A stretch of 64,000 bases of DNA from Rhodoferax koreense (GCF_001955695.1 NZ_CP019236.1:5270001-5334000), one strand, 5' to 3'; positions 42,656 through 52,362 are shown, counted from the first letter of the stretch. Notes: a model not told the origin generated them from the letters alone. Numbers and translations: made by a program.

Positions 42656-43726
42656 TCAGCGGTTGGTGTAGCTGGCGTTGCCCAGCCCGGTGCCCACCGT
42701 CAACACGCCCCAGCGTTTCACGTCTGCGGTAAAAGGCAACTCCGACAGGCCCTGCACCACCGCGTCGTTGTGCAGCAGCACGCGGGTTTCCTCGCCGTGG
42801 ATGGTGGGGAACTTGTCGCGCAGCGCGGTGGGCAGGTGGAAGTGCGGACTCTCCCAGTCGCCGGGCAGGTTCTGCGTGCCCGCGGCGATGGCGCCGTCCT
42901 TCTGCACCACGCCGGGACAGGACACGCCGACAAACGGCGCCAAGCGGATCTCCTTGCGTTTGGCATAGGTCGCCAGTTTCTCGAGCATCTCGGCGATGCC
43001 GTCGATCACATGCACGCGGTGCGTCGCGTCTTCATCCCGTGCATGGCTCCACTTGACGCGTTCCACCACATCCGCCTGGCTCAGGTCGGCCGCCTTGTCG
43101 CGGTTGGGCCGCACGATGCCGCAACGCGCGTTGGTGCCGCCGATGTCCACGGCCAGCAGCGCGTCGAAGCCGCGCAGCACATTGGCCGGCACGATGTGCA
43201 CCCAGCCGATGAGCCCGCCTTCGTCGGCATGGTGGTGCAGCCGCCGGATGTCGATGCGGATCTTTTCCTGCCTGAGCAACTCGGCCGCGCGCGCCACGGC
43301 CAGCTCGCCAAGCTGGCTCTGCTGGAAACCCCCACCGACGATGATGCGCTGCACGCCCTGCCACTTCTTCTGCTTCAGGAAGACCCCAGCGACATGGGCC
43401 AACTGGTGTGCGAAGTCCTCGATGGCCACCCGGATGATCTCGGCCGCGTCGCCCTTTTCATCGAGCAACGCGTCCAGCCGCTTCTTGCCGAGTTCGCCGC
43501 TGGGCAGGTCGCCCAGTGGATCGTCGCCGCCATGCATAGACTTGAACTGCCGGCGCCATCCGTCGAGCAGGCCGCAGAAGGCGGTGCGGCTCGCGCGGTC
43601 GCCGACGAAGTGCTGGCCGTCCGACTCGCGCACCTCGAGGCTGTAGCTGTCGATGGTCACGGCCGGCAGGGCCGGGCTGCCGTGGATGTCGGCGTGAAAG
43701 GCCGGTGCGGGGGGCTGGGCGGGCAT
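42656..43726 (-). CDS. Glucokinase/ROK-like ASKHA-fold protein with circularly permuted motif order
   Basis: A 356-residue protein with kinase motifs in an unusual order. Near residues 150-165 comes the normally C-terminal adenosine motif IIVGGGFQQSQLG. Only later, near 205-220, is the normally N-terminal phosphate-1 motif LLAVDIGGTNARCGIV, then VGVSCPGVV, the catalytic Asp in LLHNDAVVQG and, at the very C-terminus, the phosphate-2 motif TVGTGLGNASY. Standard glucokinases begin with DIGGTN and end after the adenosine motif. The HxCxC zinc motif of ROK proteins is absent. All motifs are in one unbroken frame. It may phosphorylate a sugar or be a sensor. Confidence 0.75.
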   Translation of the reverse strand: MPAQPPAPAFHADIHGSPALPAVTIDSYSLEVRESDGQHFVGDRASRTAFCGLLDGWRRQFKSMHGGDDPLGDLPSGELGKKRLDALLDEKGDAAEIIRVAIEDFAHQLAHVAGVFLKQKKWQGVQRIIVGGGFQQSQLGELAVARAAELLRQEKIRIDIRRLHHHADEGGLIGWVHIVPANVLRGFDALLAVDIGGTNARCGIVRPNRDKAADLSQADVVERVKWSHARDEDATHRVHVIDGIAEMLEKLATYAKRKEIRLAPFVGVSCPGVVQKDGAIAAGTQNLPGDWESPHFHLPTALRDKFPTIHGEETRVLLHNDAVVQGLSELPFTADVKRWGVLTVGTGLGNASYTNR

Positions 43727-43863
43727 GGCTTGGAGCTTCGTGGAATTGCGTCCATGTTCAGCGCCCGCGCATCGATGCCCAAGCGGCGAAACCCGCGACC
43801 CGCCGTCAGCCAACACCTCATCCATGGCAGACCCGGCCGACCCTGTTCAAGCCGGGTCGACGC

Positions 43864-44418
43864 CTATTTCACGCGCTGCTTGTCGAGCTTGCGCGCCAGC
43901 GTACGCCGATGCATGCCCAGGCGGCGGGCGGTCTCGGAGATGTTGAAACCGGTCTCGGCGAGGGTTTCGTGGATGCGTTCCCACTCCAGGGTCTTCAGCG
44001 AGGTGGCGCGGTTGGTGAGCTCGACCTCGGCCGCGCCGGCCACGTGCTTGAAAGCGGCTTCGATGTCGTCGGTGTTCGACGGCTTGGCCAGGTAGTGGCA
44101 GGCGCCGAGCTTGATGGCCTCCACCGCCGTGGCGATGCTGGCGAAGCCGGTCAGCACCACGATGAGCATGGCATCGTTGCGCGCATAGAGCGTCTGCACG
44201 CAGGCCAGGCCCGAGGCATCGCCGTTGAGCTTGAGGTCGACCACCGCATAGCCGGGCGTATGGTCATTCAGAAGCGTGGCCACTTCGTCGAAGCTGGCAG
44301 CATGCAGCACGGTGTAGCCGCGGCGCTCGAAGGAACGGCCGAGCGTGCGCGCGAACGCGGCGTCGTCCTCGACGATCAGCAGCAGGCGCTGTTCTTCAGT
44401 CTGCGGTTCGGCGCGCAT
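43864..44418 (-). CDS. regA: Redox response regulator, RegA/PrrA/ActR family
   Basis: A 184-residue response regulator. The receiver domain carries the acidic pocket EDD (17-19), the phospho-acceptor Asp61 in VVDLKLNG, a Thr in VLTGF and Lys112 in LAKPS. A short linker leads to a Fis-type helix-turn-helix (NISETARRLGMHRRTLARKL) at the C-terminus. This small plan is characteristic of RegA/PrrA/ActR. The start overlaps the 3-prime end of the kinase gene by 23 bp. In relatives it controls respiration and terminal oxidases according to redox state, which suits its place beside SURF1 and cyo genes. Confidence 0.9.
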   Translation of the reverse strand: MRAEPQTEEQRLLLIVEDDAAFARTLGRSFERRGYTVLHAASFDEVATLLNDHTPGYAVVDLKLNGDASGLACVQTLYARNDAMLIVVLTGFASIATAVEAIKLGACHYLAKPSNTDDIEAAFKHVAGAAEVELTNRATSLKTLEWERIHETLAETGFNISETARRLGMHRRTLARKLDKQRVK

Positions 44419-45847
44419 GGGGCTCCTTGCTTGCGGTGTCTTCGGCTTCGTCCAGGGTGTCGGCGGCATCGACGGGTTCCAGCGTGATGGCCTCGAGTGG
44501 CAGGCGCACCGTGACGACGGCACCGCCTTCGGGCCGATTGTGCGCCGTAACGGTGCCGCCGAGCGTGCGCGCCACGTTGACGACCAGGAACAGACCCAGG
44601 CCGCTGCCCGGCCGGCCCTTGCTCGACTGGTAGGGCTTGCCGATCTGCGCAAGCATGGCGGGGGCGAAGCCGGGGCCTTCGTCGGTGACGCGCAACATCA
44701 GTGCGTCCGCGTCGCGCGTGATGGCCAGGCCGGTCCAGCGCGGCGAGGCTTCGAGCGCGTTGTCGAGCAGGTTGCCGACCATTTGCTTGAGCGCCGGATC
44801 CGCGACCATGGGCAGGTCGTCCCCGACGTGGTTCTCGTAGCTGAAGCGCACCACGGGCCGCGTGGCGCGCCATTCGCGCGCGAGTTCGTCCATGAAGGTG
44901 CACAGCGTGGTTTCCACGGAGGATTCACCGCGCGCCTCGCCAGCCGACAGCAGGATGCCGCTGACGATGGTCTTGCAACGCTGCACCTGCGCCTGCATTT
45001 CGCTCACCTCCTGGTGCAGCTCCGGGTCGCTGGTGAAAAAGGGCATGCGACACCAGTCGCCCAGGATCACCGCCAGCGTGGCCAATGGCGTGCCGAGCTC
45101 ATGCGCCGCACCCGAGGCCAACAGGCCCATGCGCACGATGTGCTCCTCCTCGGCCGCGCGCTGGCGCAGGTCGGCCAGATGGGCATCGCGCTCGCGCAGG
45201 TTCTTGCCGATGCGCGTGATGAAGATCACCAGCAATGCCGCATTCAGCGCGAAACAGATCAGCATGCCCTGGATGTAGGGACTGGCCAGGCCACGGTCAT
45301 GGTCGGGTGGCAGCGCCAGTGGCCGGCCGAACACCGCCAGGCCGGCGAAACACAGGGCGGTGATGCCCACCATGGTCCAGGTCGACCAGGGCTTGAGCAG
45401 CACAGCCGCCAGCGTGACCTGCAGCAGGTACAGGAACACGAAGGGATTGGTGGCCCCGCCGCTGAGGTAGAGCTGCGCCGTGAGCATGCCCACATCGACC
45501 AGCAGCGCGACGAAGAGCTCGGCATTGCGCACCTGGCGGTCGCGCCGCCAGCGCCACTGGCTCGCCAGGTTGAAGGCCAGCAGCAGCGCCAGCAGCGTCA
45601 GCATGTTTTCGATCGGCAAGCGGATGCCGAAGCCGAAATGCACCACCGCGATGGTGACGAGCTGGCCGTAGGTGGCCATCCAGCGCAGCTGGATCAGCTG
45701 CTGCATGTTCTTCAGGCCGGTGGCGTCGTTGAACGCGGCGGCCACGTGACGCACTGGCGGTGCGCCCGGCATCGGCAAGGTATTCGGCGAAGGCGGCGGC
45801 GGGGCCTTGGCTGCGCTGGGCTGGGCGGCGTCGATCAGGGGTGGCAT
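44396..45847 (-). CDS. regB: Redox-sensing histidine kinase, RegB/PrrB/ActS family
   Basis: A 483-residue sensor kinase. About six membrane segments occupy residues 50-220. Within them is GGATNPF (130-136), matching the GGxxNPF quinone-binding motif of RegB. The phospho-acceptor His249 is in GAAHELGTPLATL, the conserved redox Cys291 in QRCKTIV, and the ATPase boxes are NLLDNALEAS, DEGPGFAP and GSGLGLFLV. Relatives sense the ubiquinone pool. A Pro-rich cytoplasmic N-terminus of about 40 residues precedes the sensor. It is 21 bp downstream of the SURF1 gene and overlaps regA. Confidence 0.92.
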   Translation of the reverse strand: MPPLIDAAQPSAAKAPPPPSPNTLPMPGAPPVRHVAAAFNDATGLKNMQQLIQLRWMATYGQLVTIAVVHFGFGIRLPIENMLTLLALLLAFNLASQWRWRRDRQVRNAELFVALLVDVGMLTAQLYLSGGATNPFVFLYLLQVTLAAVLLKPWSTWTMVGITALCFAGLAVFGRPLALPPDHDRGLASPYIQGMLICFALNAALLVIFITRIGKNLRERDAHLADLRQRAAEEEHIVRMGLLASGAAHELGTPLATLAVILGDWCRMPFFTSDPELHQEVSEMQAQVQRCKTIVSGILLSAGEARGESSVETTLCTFMDELAREWRATRPVVRFSYENHVGDDLPMVADPALKQMVGNLLDNALEASPRWTGLAITRDADALMLRVTDEGPGFAPAMLAQIGKPYQSSKGRPGSGLGLFLVVNVARTLGGTVTAHNRPEGGAVVTVRLPLEAITLEPVDAADTLDEAEDTASKEPHARRTAD

Positions 45848-45868
45848 CCCCGGTATTTTCGCGCGGGT

Positions 45869-46618
45869 TCAGCCCGGCCGGCGATCGGCCCGGATGAAAC
45901 GCCAGGCGCCGCCGACGATCATCAGCGCAAGCGCATACCAGGTGAGGGCGTAGACCAGGTGGTGGTCGGGGAAAGCCACCACGGTCAGGCCGCCGACGGG
46001 CTCGGTGGGCGCGGCCTGCGGCACGGCGGCGGCATCGACGAAGTAGGGTGCGACGTCGTTCAGGCCACGCGCCTTGGCGATGGCGGCCACGTCGCGCGAG
46101 AACCAGCGGTTGCCGGCCGGGTCGTTGTCGCGCAGGAAGCCGCCGCCGGGCTCGGTGATGCGCAGCAGTCCGGTCAGGCTGACGTCGCCCGCCGGCTCGC
46201 CGCTGCGGCGCGTGGCGCGATCGGCCAGCTCCGGCGGCACGAAGCCGCGATTGACGAGCACGCTGCCGCCATCGGCCATCTGTAGCGGCGTGAGCACCCA
46301 GAAGCCGCTGCCACGTGCGGTGACGGCCTGCACCAGGGTTTCCTTGTCATGCGCGAACCTGCCGGCCAGCGCCACGTGGCGGTACTCGTCGTCGGCGGCA
46401 TTGATCCTGGACCAGGCGTCGCGGCCCGGCGCAGGCACGGCCGGCGCATGCACGCGTTGCTCGACGCGCGCGACCAGTTCGTGTTTCCAGGCGCGCCGCT
46501 CGACCTGCCAGGTGCCCAGCGAGACGAAGCTGGCGAACAGCATCGCACCCGCCAGCGCGATGAAAAAGGCCGCGGCTTTGGATCGCGGCCTGCGGGAAGA
46601 AACGGAAGTCGATGCCAT
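45869..46618 (-). CDS. SURF1-family oxidase assembly protein
   Basis: A 249-residue protein with one N-terminal membrane segment (AAFFIALAGAMLFASFVSL), GTWQVERRAWK (the GxWQxxR motif), the internal VNRGFVP and a C-terminal membrane segment (LVYALTWYALALMIVGG). These are the defining SURF1 features. SURF1 helps place haem a in subunit I of terminal oxidases. It stands 2 bp downstream of cyoD and upstream of regB, so it is part of the oxidase operon. Its presence hints that this quinol oxidase may use haem a. Confidence 0.9.
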   Translation of the reverse strand: MASTSVSSRRPRSKAAAFFIALAGAMLFASFVSLGTWQVERRAWKHELVARVEQRVHAPAVPAPGRDAWSRINAADDEYRHVALAGRFAHDKETLVQAVTARGSGFWVLTPLQMADGGSVLVNRGFVPPELADRATRRSGEPAGDVSLTGLLRITEPGGGFLRDNDPAGNRWFSRDVAAIAKARGLNDVAPYFVDAAAVPQAAPTEPVGGLTVVAFPDHHLVYALTWYALALMIVGGAWRFIRADRRPG

Positions 46619-46620
46619 GC

Positions 46621-47022
46621 TCAGGGCATGTTCTTCATCTCGTGCGGGGACATCGGCATCATGTTGGTGTTCAGGTGGTACATGACCCAGATCGAGCCGC
46701 TGAGCGTGATCACCACCAGCACGATGGTGAAGATCAGCGCCAGCATCGACCAGCCACCTTCCACCTTGGCGTTCATGTGCAGGAAGTAGATCATGTGCAC
46801 CACGATCTGCACGGCGGCGAGCGCCAGGATCACCAAAGCGGTGGTGCTTGGCTTGTCGAAGACCTTGCCCATCACCAGCCAGAACGGAATCACCGTGAGG
46901 ATCACCGCCAGCACGAAGCCGGTCATGTAGCCCTTGAAGGTGCTGTGCGGGCCTTCGTCGTGGTCGTGTCCGTGATCGTGGCCATGGTCGTCATGGCCGT
47001 GGTTGTCGTGGGGTGCGCTCAT
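46621..47022 (-). CDS. cyoD: Quinol oxidase subunit IV
   Basis: A 133-residue small subunit with three membrane helices in the CyoD arrangement (STFKGYMTGFVLAVILTVIPF, then ALVILALAAVQIVVHMIYFLHM and a third helix). The N-terminal about 22 residues are exceptionally His/Asp-rich (repeated HDHGH units), unlike typical CyoD, and could bind copper or other metal. The start (ATG 47022) overlaps the end of cyoC by four bases. The subunit supports assembly of the oxidase. Confidence 0.9.
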   Translation of the reverse strand: MSAPHDNHGHDDHGHDHGHDHDEGPHSTFKGYMTGFVLAVILTVIPFWLVMGKVFDKPSTTALVILALAAVQIVVHMIYFLHMNAKVEGGWSMLALIFTIVLVVITLSGSIWVMYHLNTNMMPMSPHEMKNMP

Positions 47023-47693
47023 GCCATGGATCCCATCAGGTAAACGAAGGTGAAGACACCGATCCAGACAACGTCCAGGAAGTGCCAGAACATCGACAGG
47101 CACATCAGCCGGCGGCGGTTTTCGGTGGTGAGGCCCAGGCGGCTGACCTGCACCATCAGCGTGACCAGCCAGATGATGCCGAAGGTGACGTGCAGGCCGT
47201 GCGTGCCGACCAGCGTGAAGAAGGCCGACAGGAAGGCGCTGCGCTGCGGCACCGCGCCTTCGTGGATCAGGTGGGCGAACTCATACAGCTCGAGGCTGAT
47301 GAAGGCCAGGCCGAACAGGCCGGTGATGCCGAGCCAGACCAGGGTGGCCTTGACGCGTTTGCGCTGCATCTCCAGCATGGCGAAGCCATAGGTGATGGAG
47401 GAGAACAGCAGCATCGAGGTGTTGATCGCCACCAGCTTCAGGTCGAACAGGTCGGCGCCCGACGGGCCGGCCGCATAGCTGCGGCCCAGCACGGCGTACA
47501 CCGCGAACAACACGGCGAAGATCAGGCAATCGCTCATCAGGTAGAGCCAGAACCCGAGCAGCGTGCCGTTCTCGACGTGGTGCTCTTTCTTGAGGTAGAA
47601 GTCCGGCAAGTGCGCGACGGTGTCGGCGCTCACATGGGCGTGTGCCGGGTTCATCTTGCCCGTGGGCCGGGGCATCGTGGTGGTATCAGACAT
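47019..47693 (-). CDS. cyoC: Quinol oxidase subunit III
   Basis: A 224-residue subunit with five membrane helices and the CyoC signature segments [21 protein letters not shown], a middle [14 protein letters not shown] and the terminal [18 protein letters not shown]. It starts at ATG 47693, overlapping the 3-prime end of cyoB by 8 bp, and ends overlapping cyoD by four bases. It stabilises the bo3/ba3-type quinol oxidase. Confidence 0.93.
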   Translation of the reverse strand: MSDTTTMPRPTGKMNPAHAHVSADTVAHLPDFYLKKEHHVENGTLLGFWLYLMSDCLIFAVLFAVYAVLGRSYAAGPSGADLFDLKLVAINTSMLLFSSITYGFAMLEMQRKRVKATLVWLGITGLFGLAFISLELYEFAHLIHEGAVPQRSAFLSAFFTLVGTHGLHVTFGIIWLVTLMVQVSRLGLTTENRRRLMCLSMFWHFLDVVWIGVFTFVYLMGSMA

Positions 47694-49689
47694 GGCTGGC
47701 CAGCAGTTGGGTGCGCTCGCCTTCGGTGCGGAGGACTTCGTCCGCGCCGATATGGAAATCACGCTTGTAGTTGAAGGTATGCACGATGGAAGCCACGATG
47801 AGGGCCAGGAAGGACAGCGCCGCCGGCAGCCACATGTGCCAGATCATGGTGAAGCCGAAGGCCGTGCTCAGTCCGGCCAGGATGATGCCGGCGCCGGTGT
47901 TCTTGGGCATGTGGATCGGGATGAAGCCGCTCAGCGGACGCTGGTAGCCGCGCTTCTTCATGTCGTAGTAGGCGTCGTTGTCGTGCACCACCGGCGTGAA
48001 GGCGAAGTTGTAGGACGGTGGCGGCGAAGAGGTGGACCATTCGAGCGTGCGGCCGTTCCACGGATCGCCGGTGTGGTCGCGCAGGGCTTCGCGGTTCTTC
48101 CAGGTGACGAAGAACTGGATCAGCATCGCCGCGATGCCGAGCGCGATCAGCACCGCGCCGAACGCCGCGATCTGGAACCAGATCTGCAGCGAGGTGTCCT
48201 CGAAGTGGCTCATGCGGCGGGTCACGCCCATCAGGCCCAGCACGTACAGCGGCGCGAAGGCGAACCAGAAGCCGACCAGCCAGCACCAGAACGACACCTT
48301 GCCCCAGAATGGATCGAGCTTCACGCCGGTGGCCTTGGGGAACCAGTAATTGATGCCGGCGAAGACACCGAACACCACGCCGCCAATGATCACGTTGTGA
48401 AAGTGGGCGATGAGGAACAGGCTGTTGTGCAGCACGAAGTCGGCCGGCGGCACGGCCAGCAGCACCCCGGTCATGCCACCGATCACGAAGGTGAACATGA
48501 AGCCGATGGTCCACAGCATCGGCACTTCGAAGCGGATGCGACCACGGTACATGGTGAACAGCCAGTTGAAGATCTTGGCCCCGGTCGGGATCGAGATGAT
48601 CATGGTGGTGATGCCGAAGAAGGAGTTCACGCTGGCACCGGAGCCCATGGTGAAGAAGTGGTGCAGCCACACCAGGTACGACAGGATGGTGATCACCACG
48701 GTGGCATAGACCATGGAGGCGTAGCCGAACAGGCGCTTGGCCGAGAAGGTGGAGACGATCTCGGAGAAGATGCCGAACACCGGCAGCACCAGGATGTAGA
48801 CCTCGGGGTGGCCCCAGATCCAGATCAGGTTCACGTACATCATGGCGTTGCCGCCGAAGTCGTTGGTGAAGAAGTTGGTGCCGACGTAGCGGTCGAGCGA
48901 CAGCAGGCCGAGCACGCCGGTGAGCACGGGGAAGGCGGCGACGATCAGCACGTTGGTGCACAGCGAGGTCCACACGAACACAGGCATCTGCATCAAGCCC
49001 ATGCCCGGCGCGCGCATCTTCACGATGGTGGCGATCAGGTTGATGCCCGACAGCAGCGTGCCCACCCCTGCGATCTGCAGCGACCAGATGTAGTAATCGA
49101 CCCCCACGTCGGGGCTGTAGGCCAGGTTCGACAGCGGCGGATAGGCGAGCCAGCCGGTGCGCGCGAATTCGCCCACGAACAGCGAAGCCATGACCAGCAC
49201 CGCGCCGGCGGTGGTCATCCAGAAGCTGAAGTTGTTGAGGAAGGGGAAGGCCACGTCGCGCGCGCCGATCTGCAGCGGCACGGCGAAGTTCATCAGGCCG
49301 GTGACGAAGGGCATGGCCACGAAGAAGATCATGATCACGCCGTGGGCCGTGAAGATCTGGTCGTAGTGGTGCGGAGGCAGGAAGCCCATGTTGTCGCCAA
49401 AGGACATGGCCTGCTGGGCGCGCATCATGATTGCATCGGAGAAGCCGCGCAGCAGCATGATGATGCCCAGGATCATGTACATGATGCCGATCTTCTTGTG
49501 GTCGATGCTGGTGAACCACTCGCGCCACAGATAGCCCCACACCTTGAAGTAGGTGAGCGCACCCACGAGCGCGATACCGCCCAGCGCCACCGCGATGAAG
49601 GTGAACAGCAGGATCGGTTCGTGGAACGGGATGGCCTCCCAGGTGAGGCGGCCGAAGATGAGCTTCGTGAGGTCGAGGTTTTCAGACAT
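47686..49689 (-). CDS. cyoB: Quinol oxidase subunit I
   Basis: A 667-residue haem-copper oxidase subunit I with about 14-15 membrane helices. All metal ligands are visible: the low-spin haem His in [11 protein letters not shown], the CuB His and cross-linked Tyr in [12 protein letters not shown], the His-His pair in [10 protein letters not shown] and the haem ligands in [12 protein letters not shown]. The ATG at 49689 is taken; a TTG two codons upstream is possible. The enzyme reduces oxygen to water with quinol and pumps protons. It follows cyoA by 72 bp. Confidence 0.95.
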   Translation of the reverse strand: MSENLDLTKLIFGRLTWEAIPFHEPILLFTFIAVALGGIALVGALTYFKVWGYLWREWFTSIDHKKIGIMYMILGIIMLLRGFSDAIMMRAQQAMSFGDNMGFLPPHHYDQIFTAHGVIMIFFVAMPFVTGLMNFAVPLQIGARDVAFPFLNNFSFWMTTAGAVLVMASLFVGEFARTGWLAYPPLSNLAYSPDVGVDYYIWSLQIAGVGTLLSGINLIATIVKMRAPGMGLMQMPVFVWTSLCTNVLIVAAFPVLTGVLGLLSLDRYVGTNFFTNDFGGNAMMYVNLIWIWGHPEVYILVLPVFGIFSEIVSTFSAKRLFGYASMVYATVVITILSYLVWLHHFFTMGSGASVNSFFGITTMIISIPTGAKIFNWLFTMYRGRIRFEVPMLWTIGFMFTFVIGGMTGVLLAVPPADFVLHNSLFLIAHFHNVIIGGVVFGVFAGINYWFPKATGVKLDPFWGKVSFWCWLVGFWFAFAPLYVLGLMGVTRRMSHFEDTSLQIWFQIAAFGAVLIALGIAAMLIQFFVTWKNREALRDHTGDPWNGRTLEWSTSSPPPSYNFAFTPVVHDNDAYYDMKKRGYQRPLSGFIPIHMPKNTGAGIILAGLSTAFGFTMIWHMWLPAALSFLALIVASIVHTFNYKRDFHIGADEVLRTEGERTQLLASHV

Positions 49690-49761
49690 CTTCAAACATT
49701 TTTTAGATCAACAACAGAAGGACAGCGCAGGTCTTCGCCAAAGGCAGATCCCTGCCGGGTT

Positions 49762-50814
49762 TTACAGGGTCTGGCCTTCGGGATTGGCCGCGGTGCACAT
49801 CGCACCGACATAGGATTTGGCGGGCAGGCCGGCCACGCCGATCCGGCTCTGCGTGGCCGCGTCCAGCGAGGCCACGTTGTAGGCGCCGACCTTGCCGAGG
49901 CCGCCGCTGGCATCGATGGCCATCATGTCCTTCATGCACATGCGGTTGGTCTCGACGCAGCGGTTGAGGATGGCGTCGTACAGGTCCGGCGCGACGGTCG
50001 CATAGCGGCTCACCGGTGCGTTCTCGCTCGGGCGCTCGAGTTGCAGGTAGCCGGCGCGGGTGAGTTCGCCGCCGCCGGCCTTGGCCTGCTGCACCCACTT
50101 GTCGAATTCCGCCGTGGCCAGGCCGTGGAACTTGAAGCGCATGCCGGAGAAACCCGCACCGCTGTAGTTGGCCGAGAAGCCTTCGTACTCGCCGGGCTTG
50201 TTGATCACGGCGTGCAGCTTGGTTTCCATGCCCGGCATGGCGTAGATCTGGCCGGCCAGCGCCGGGATGAAGAAGGAATTCATCACCGAGGAAGCCGTGA
50301 TCTTGAACGTGATGGGCCGGTCCACCGGGGCGGCCAGCTCGTTGACCGTGGCGATGCCGAGCTCGGGATAGACGAACAGCCATTTCCAGTCGAGCGCGAC
50401 CACTTCGACCACCAGCGGCTGGGTACCGGCCGGAATCGGCCGTTTCTCGCCGATGCGCTCCAGCGGGCGGTACGGATCGAGCGTGTGGGTGCTGATCCAG
50501 GTGAGCGCACCCAGCGCGATGATGATCAACAGCGGCGCGGCCCAGATGATGAGCTCGAGCTGGGTGGAGTGATCCCAATCCGGCGCGTAGTCGGCCTCCT
50601 TGTTGGTGTGGCGATAGCGCCAGGCGAACAAAAAGGTCAGCGCGATCACCGGCACGATGATCAACAGCATCAGCACCGTCGAGTAGATGATCAGGTCGCG
50701 TTGTTGGCTGGCGACATCACCGGACGGCGACATCAGTACCATGCTATTGCAACCGGCCAGCAGGACCGTGGCGGCGAGCAGCGGCAGAGCGCGTAAATTC
50801 TTGAGAATGGACAT
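49762..50814 (-). CDS. cyoA: Quinol oxidase subunit II
   Basis: A 350-residue lipoprotein subunit. The signal ends at TVLLAGC (Cys22). Two membrane helices follow (YSTVLMLLIIVPVIALTFLF and LELIIWAAPLLIIIALGAL), then the periplasmic cupredoxin domain with LDWKWLFVYPE and NSFFIPALAGQIYAMPG. The Cys ligands of a CuA centre are absent (SANYSGAGFSGM in that place), so this is a quinol oxidase and not a cytochrome c oxidase. It is the first gene of cyoABCD-SURF1-regBA and is divergent from an MHS transporter across a 161-bp spacer. Confidence 0.94.
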   Translation of the reverse strand: MSILKNLRALPLLAATVLLAGCNSMVLMSPSGDVASQQRDLIIYSTVLMLLIIVPVIALTFLFAWRYRHTNKEADYAPDWDHSTQLELIIWAAPLLIIIALGALTWISTHTLDPYRPLERIGEKRPIPAGTQPLVVEVVALDWKWLFVYPELGIATVNELAAPVDRPITFKITASSVMNSFFIPALAGQIYAMPGMETKLHAVINKPGEYEGFSANYSGAGFSGMRFKFHGLATAEFDKWVQQAKAGGGELTRAGYLQLERPSENAPVSRYATVAPDLYDAILNRCVETNRMCMKDMMAIDASGGLGKVGAYNVASLDAATQSRIGVAGLPAKSYVGAMCTAANPEGQTL

Positions 50815-50975
50815 GCCGTACGAGGAATTGAGCTCTGTTGATAAATAGGGGAGACCACGGAATCTACGCCTATCGGGGTTTTCCTGGCATTGGACGTTTT
50901 GTCCTATGGCGGCTTTTACCCACAAATGCGAACCTGCGGCGTTAATATGGCACAACACCTGAATTACGAGCAAGC

Positions 50976-52325
50976 ATGATGTCCAGCGCCATTTCAACCG
51001 AACCCACGTCCACCAAGATGGAAAATGACGTCCGAAACCTCACCACCGACCATTCCGGCGTCGCGCCGGGCGAAATCGCGATCGGCGTGGTGATCGGCCG
51101 GGCATCCGAATATTTCGACTTCTTCGTCTACGGCATCGCCTCGGTGATGGTATTTCCGGCGGTGTTCTTCCCGCAGGAGACCCGGCTCGAAGGTGCGCTG
51201 TGGTCGTTCGTGATCTTCTCCTTTGCCTTCATCGCGCGGCCCTTCGGCAACGCGCTGTTCATGGCCATCCAGCGTCACTTCGGCCGCAGCGTGAAACTCA
51301 CCGGCGCCTTGTTCCTGCTCGGCATCTCCACCGCCGGCATGGCTTTCCTGCCGGGTTACGCATCACTCGGCTTCACGTCGATCGTGCTGCTGGCGATCTT
51401 CCGCTTCCTGCAGGGCATCGCGCTCGGCGGCTCCTGGGATGGCCTGCCCTCGCTCCTGGCGCTGAACGCCCCGGAAGAGCGCCGCGGCTGGTATGCCATG
51501 CTCGGGCAGATGGGCGCGCCGATCGGCTTCATCCTGGCCAGCGGACTGTTCCTGTACCTCGACAAGAGCCTGGACGCCAGGGATTTCCTCGACTGGGGCT
51601 GGCGCTATCCGTTCTACGTGGCGTTCGCGGTCAACGTGGTGGCGCTGTTCGCGCGGCTGCGCCTGGTGGTGACGAACGAGTACACCAAGCTGCTGGAAGA
51701 ACGTGAACTCGAACCCGTGCCTGTGACCGAACTGCTGGCCTCGCAGAGCGCCAACGTGTTCATCGGCGCCTTCGCGTCCCTGGCGAGCTACGCGCTGTTC
51801 CACCTGGTTACCGTGTTCCCGCTGTCGTGGATCCTCCTGAATTCCACGCGTTCGGTGGACGAAGTGCTGGGTGTGCAGGTCGTCGGCGGCGCCATCCTGA
51901 TCTTCGGCACCATCGCCTCGGGCCTGGTGGCCGACCGCATCGGGCGGCGCAGCACGCTCGGCACGGCGGCCGTGCTGATCGGCATCTTCAGCCTGTTCGC
52001 GCCTTGGCTGCTGAGCAGCGGCCCGCGCGGCCAGGACGCGTTCATCCTCATCGGCTTCGCCCTGCTCGGCCTGTCCTACGGCCAGGCCGCGGGCGCGGTC
52101 AGCTCCAACTTCGTCGCCAAGTACCGTTATACCGGCGCGGCACTCACGGCCGATTTCGCCTGGCTCATCGGCGCGGCTTTCGCACCACTGGTGGCGCTGG
52201 GCCTGTCGGCCAACTTCGGGCTGGCTTACCTCAGCGCCTATCTGCTGTCGGGCGTGGTCTGCACCCTGGTGGCGCTGCGCATCAACCGCGATCTCGCGGC
52301 AGACAAGGCGCGCCTGCGGGGCTGA
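50976..52325 (+). CDS. MFS transporter, metabolite:H+ symporter (MHS) type
   Basis: A 449-residue transporter with 12 membrane segments. The N-terminal SEYFDFFVYG and the loop IARPFGNALF followed by FGRSVKL replace the usual MHS motifs, and WRYPFYVAFAVNVVALF lies in the centre. MHS carriers import organic acids or compatible solutes such as proline-betaine, alpha-ketoglutarate or shikimate. Two adjacent ATG codons (50976 and 50979) could start it. It is divergent from cyoA and followed by a perfect rho-independent terminator. Confidence 0.88.
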   Translation: MMSSAISTEPTSTKMENDVRNLTTDHSGVAPGEIAIGVVIGRASEYFDFFVYGIASVMVFPAVFFPQETRLEGALWSFVIFSFAFIARPFGNALFMAIQRHFGRSVKLTGALFLLGISTAGMAFLPGYASLGFTSIVLLAIFRFLQGIALGGSWDGLPSLLALNAPEERRGWYAMLGQMGAPIGFILASGLFLYLDKSLDARDFLDWGWRYPFYVAFAVNVVALFARLRLVVTNEYTKLLEERELEPVPVTELLASQSANVFIGAFASLASYALFHLVTVFPLSWILLNSTRSVDEVLGVQVVGGAILIFGTIASGLVADRIGRRSTLGTAAVLIGIFSLFAPWLLSSGPRGQDAFILIGFALLGLSYGQAAGAVSSNFVAKYRYTGAALTADFAWLIGAAFAPLVALGLSANFGLAYLSAYLLSGVVCTLVALRINRDLAADKARLRG

Positions 52326-52362
52326 GCCGAAGCCCTGCCGCGCTGCATCGCGCGGCCCACCT

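Noticed and set aside
47620..50796. A 1058-codon open frame on the plus strand opposite cyoA-cyoB-cyoC
   Set aside because: It lies wholly antisense to well-conserved oxidase genes and its product is a His/Asp/Gln/Arg-rich composition typical of the shadow of high-GC membrane-protein genes.
50892..50904. GGAC-N5-GTCC dyad in the cyoA/MHS divergent spacer as a RegA site
   Set aside because: The arms are only 4 bp and do not match the RegA consensus well enough to support a call.
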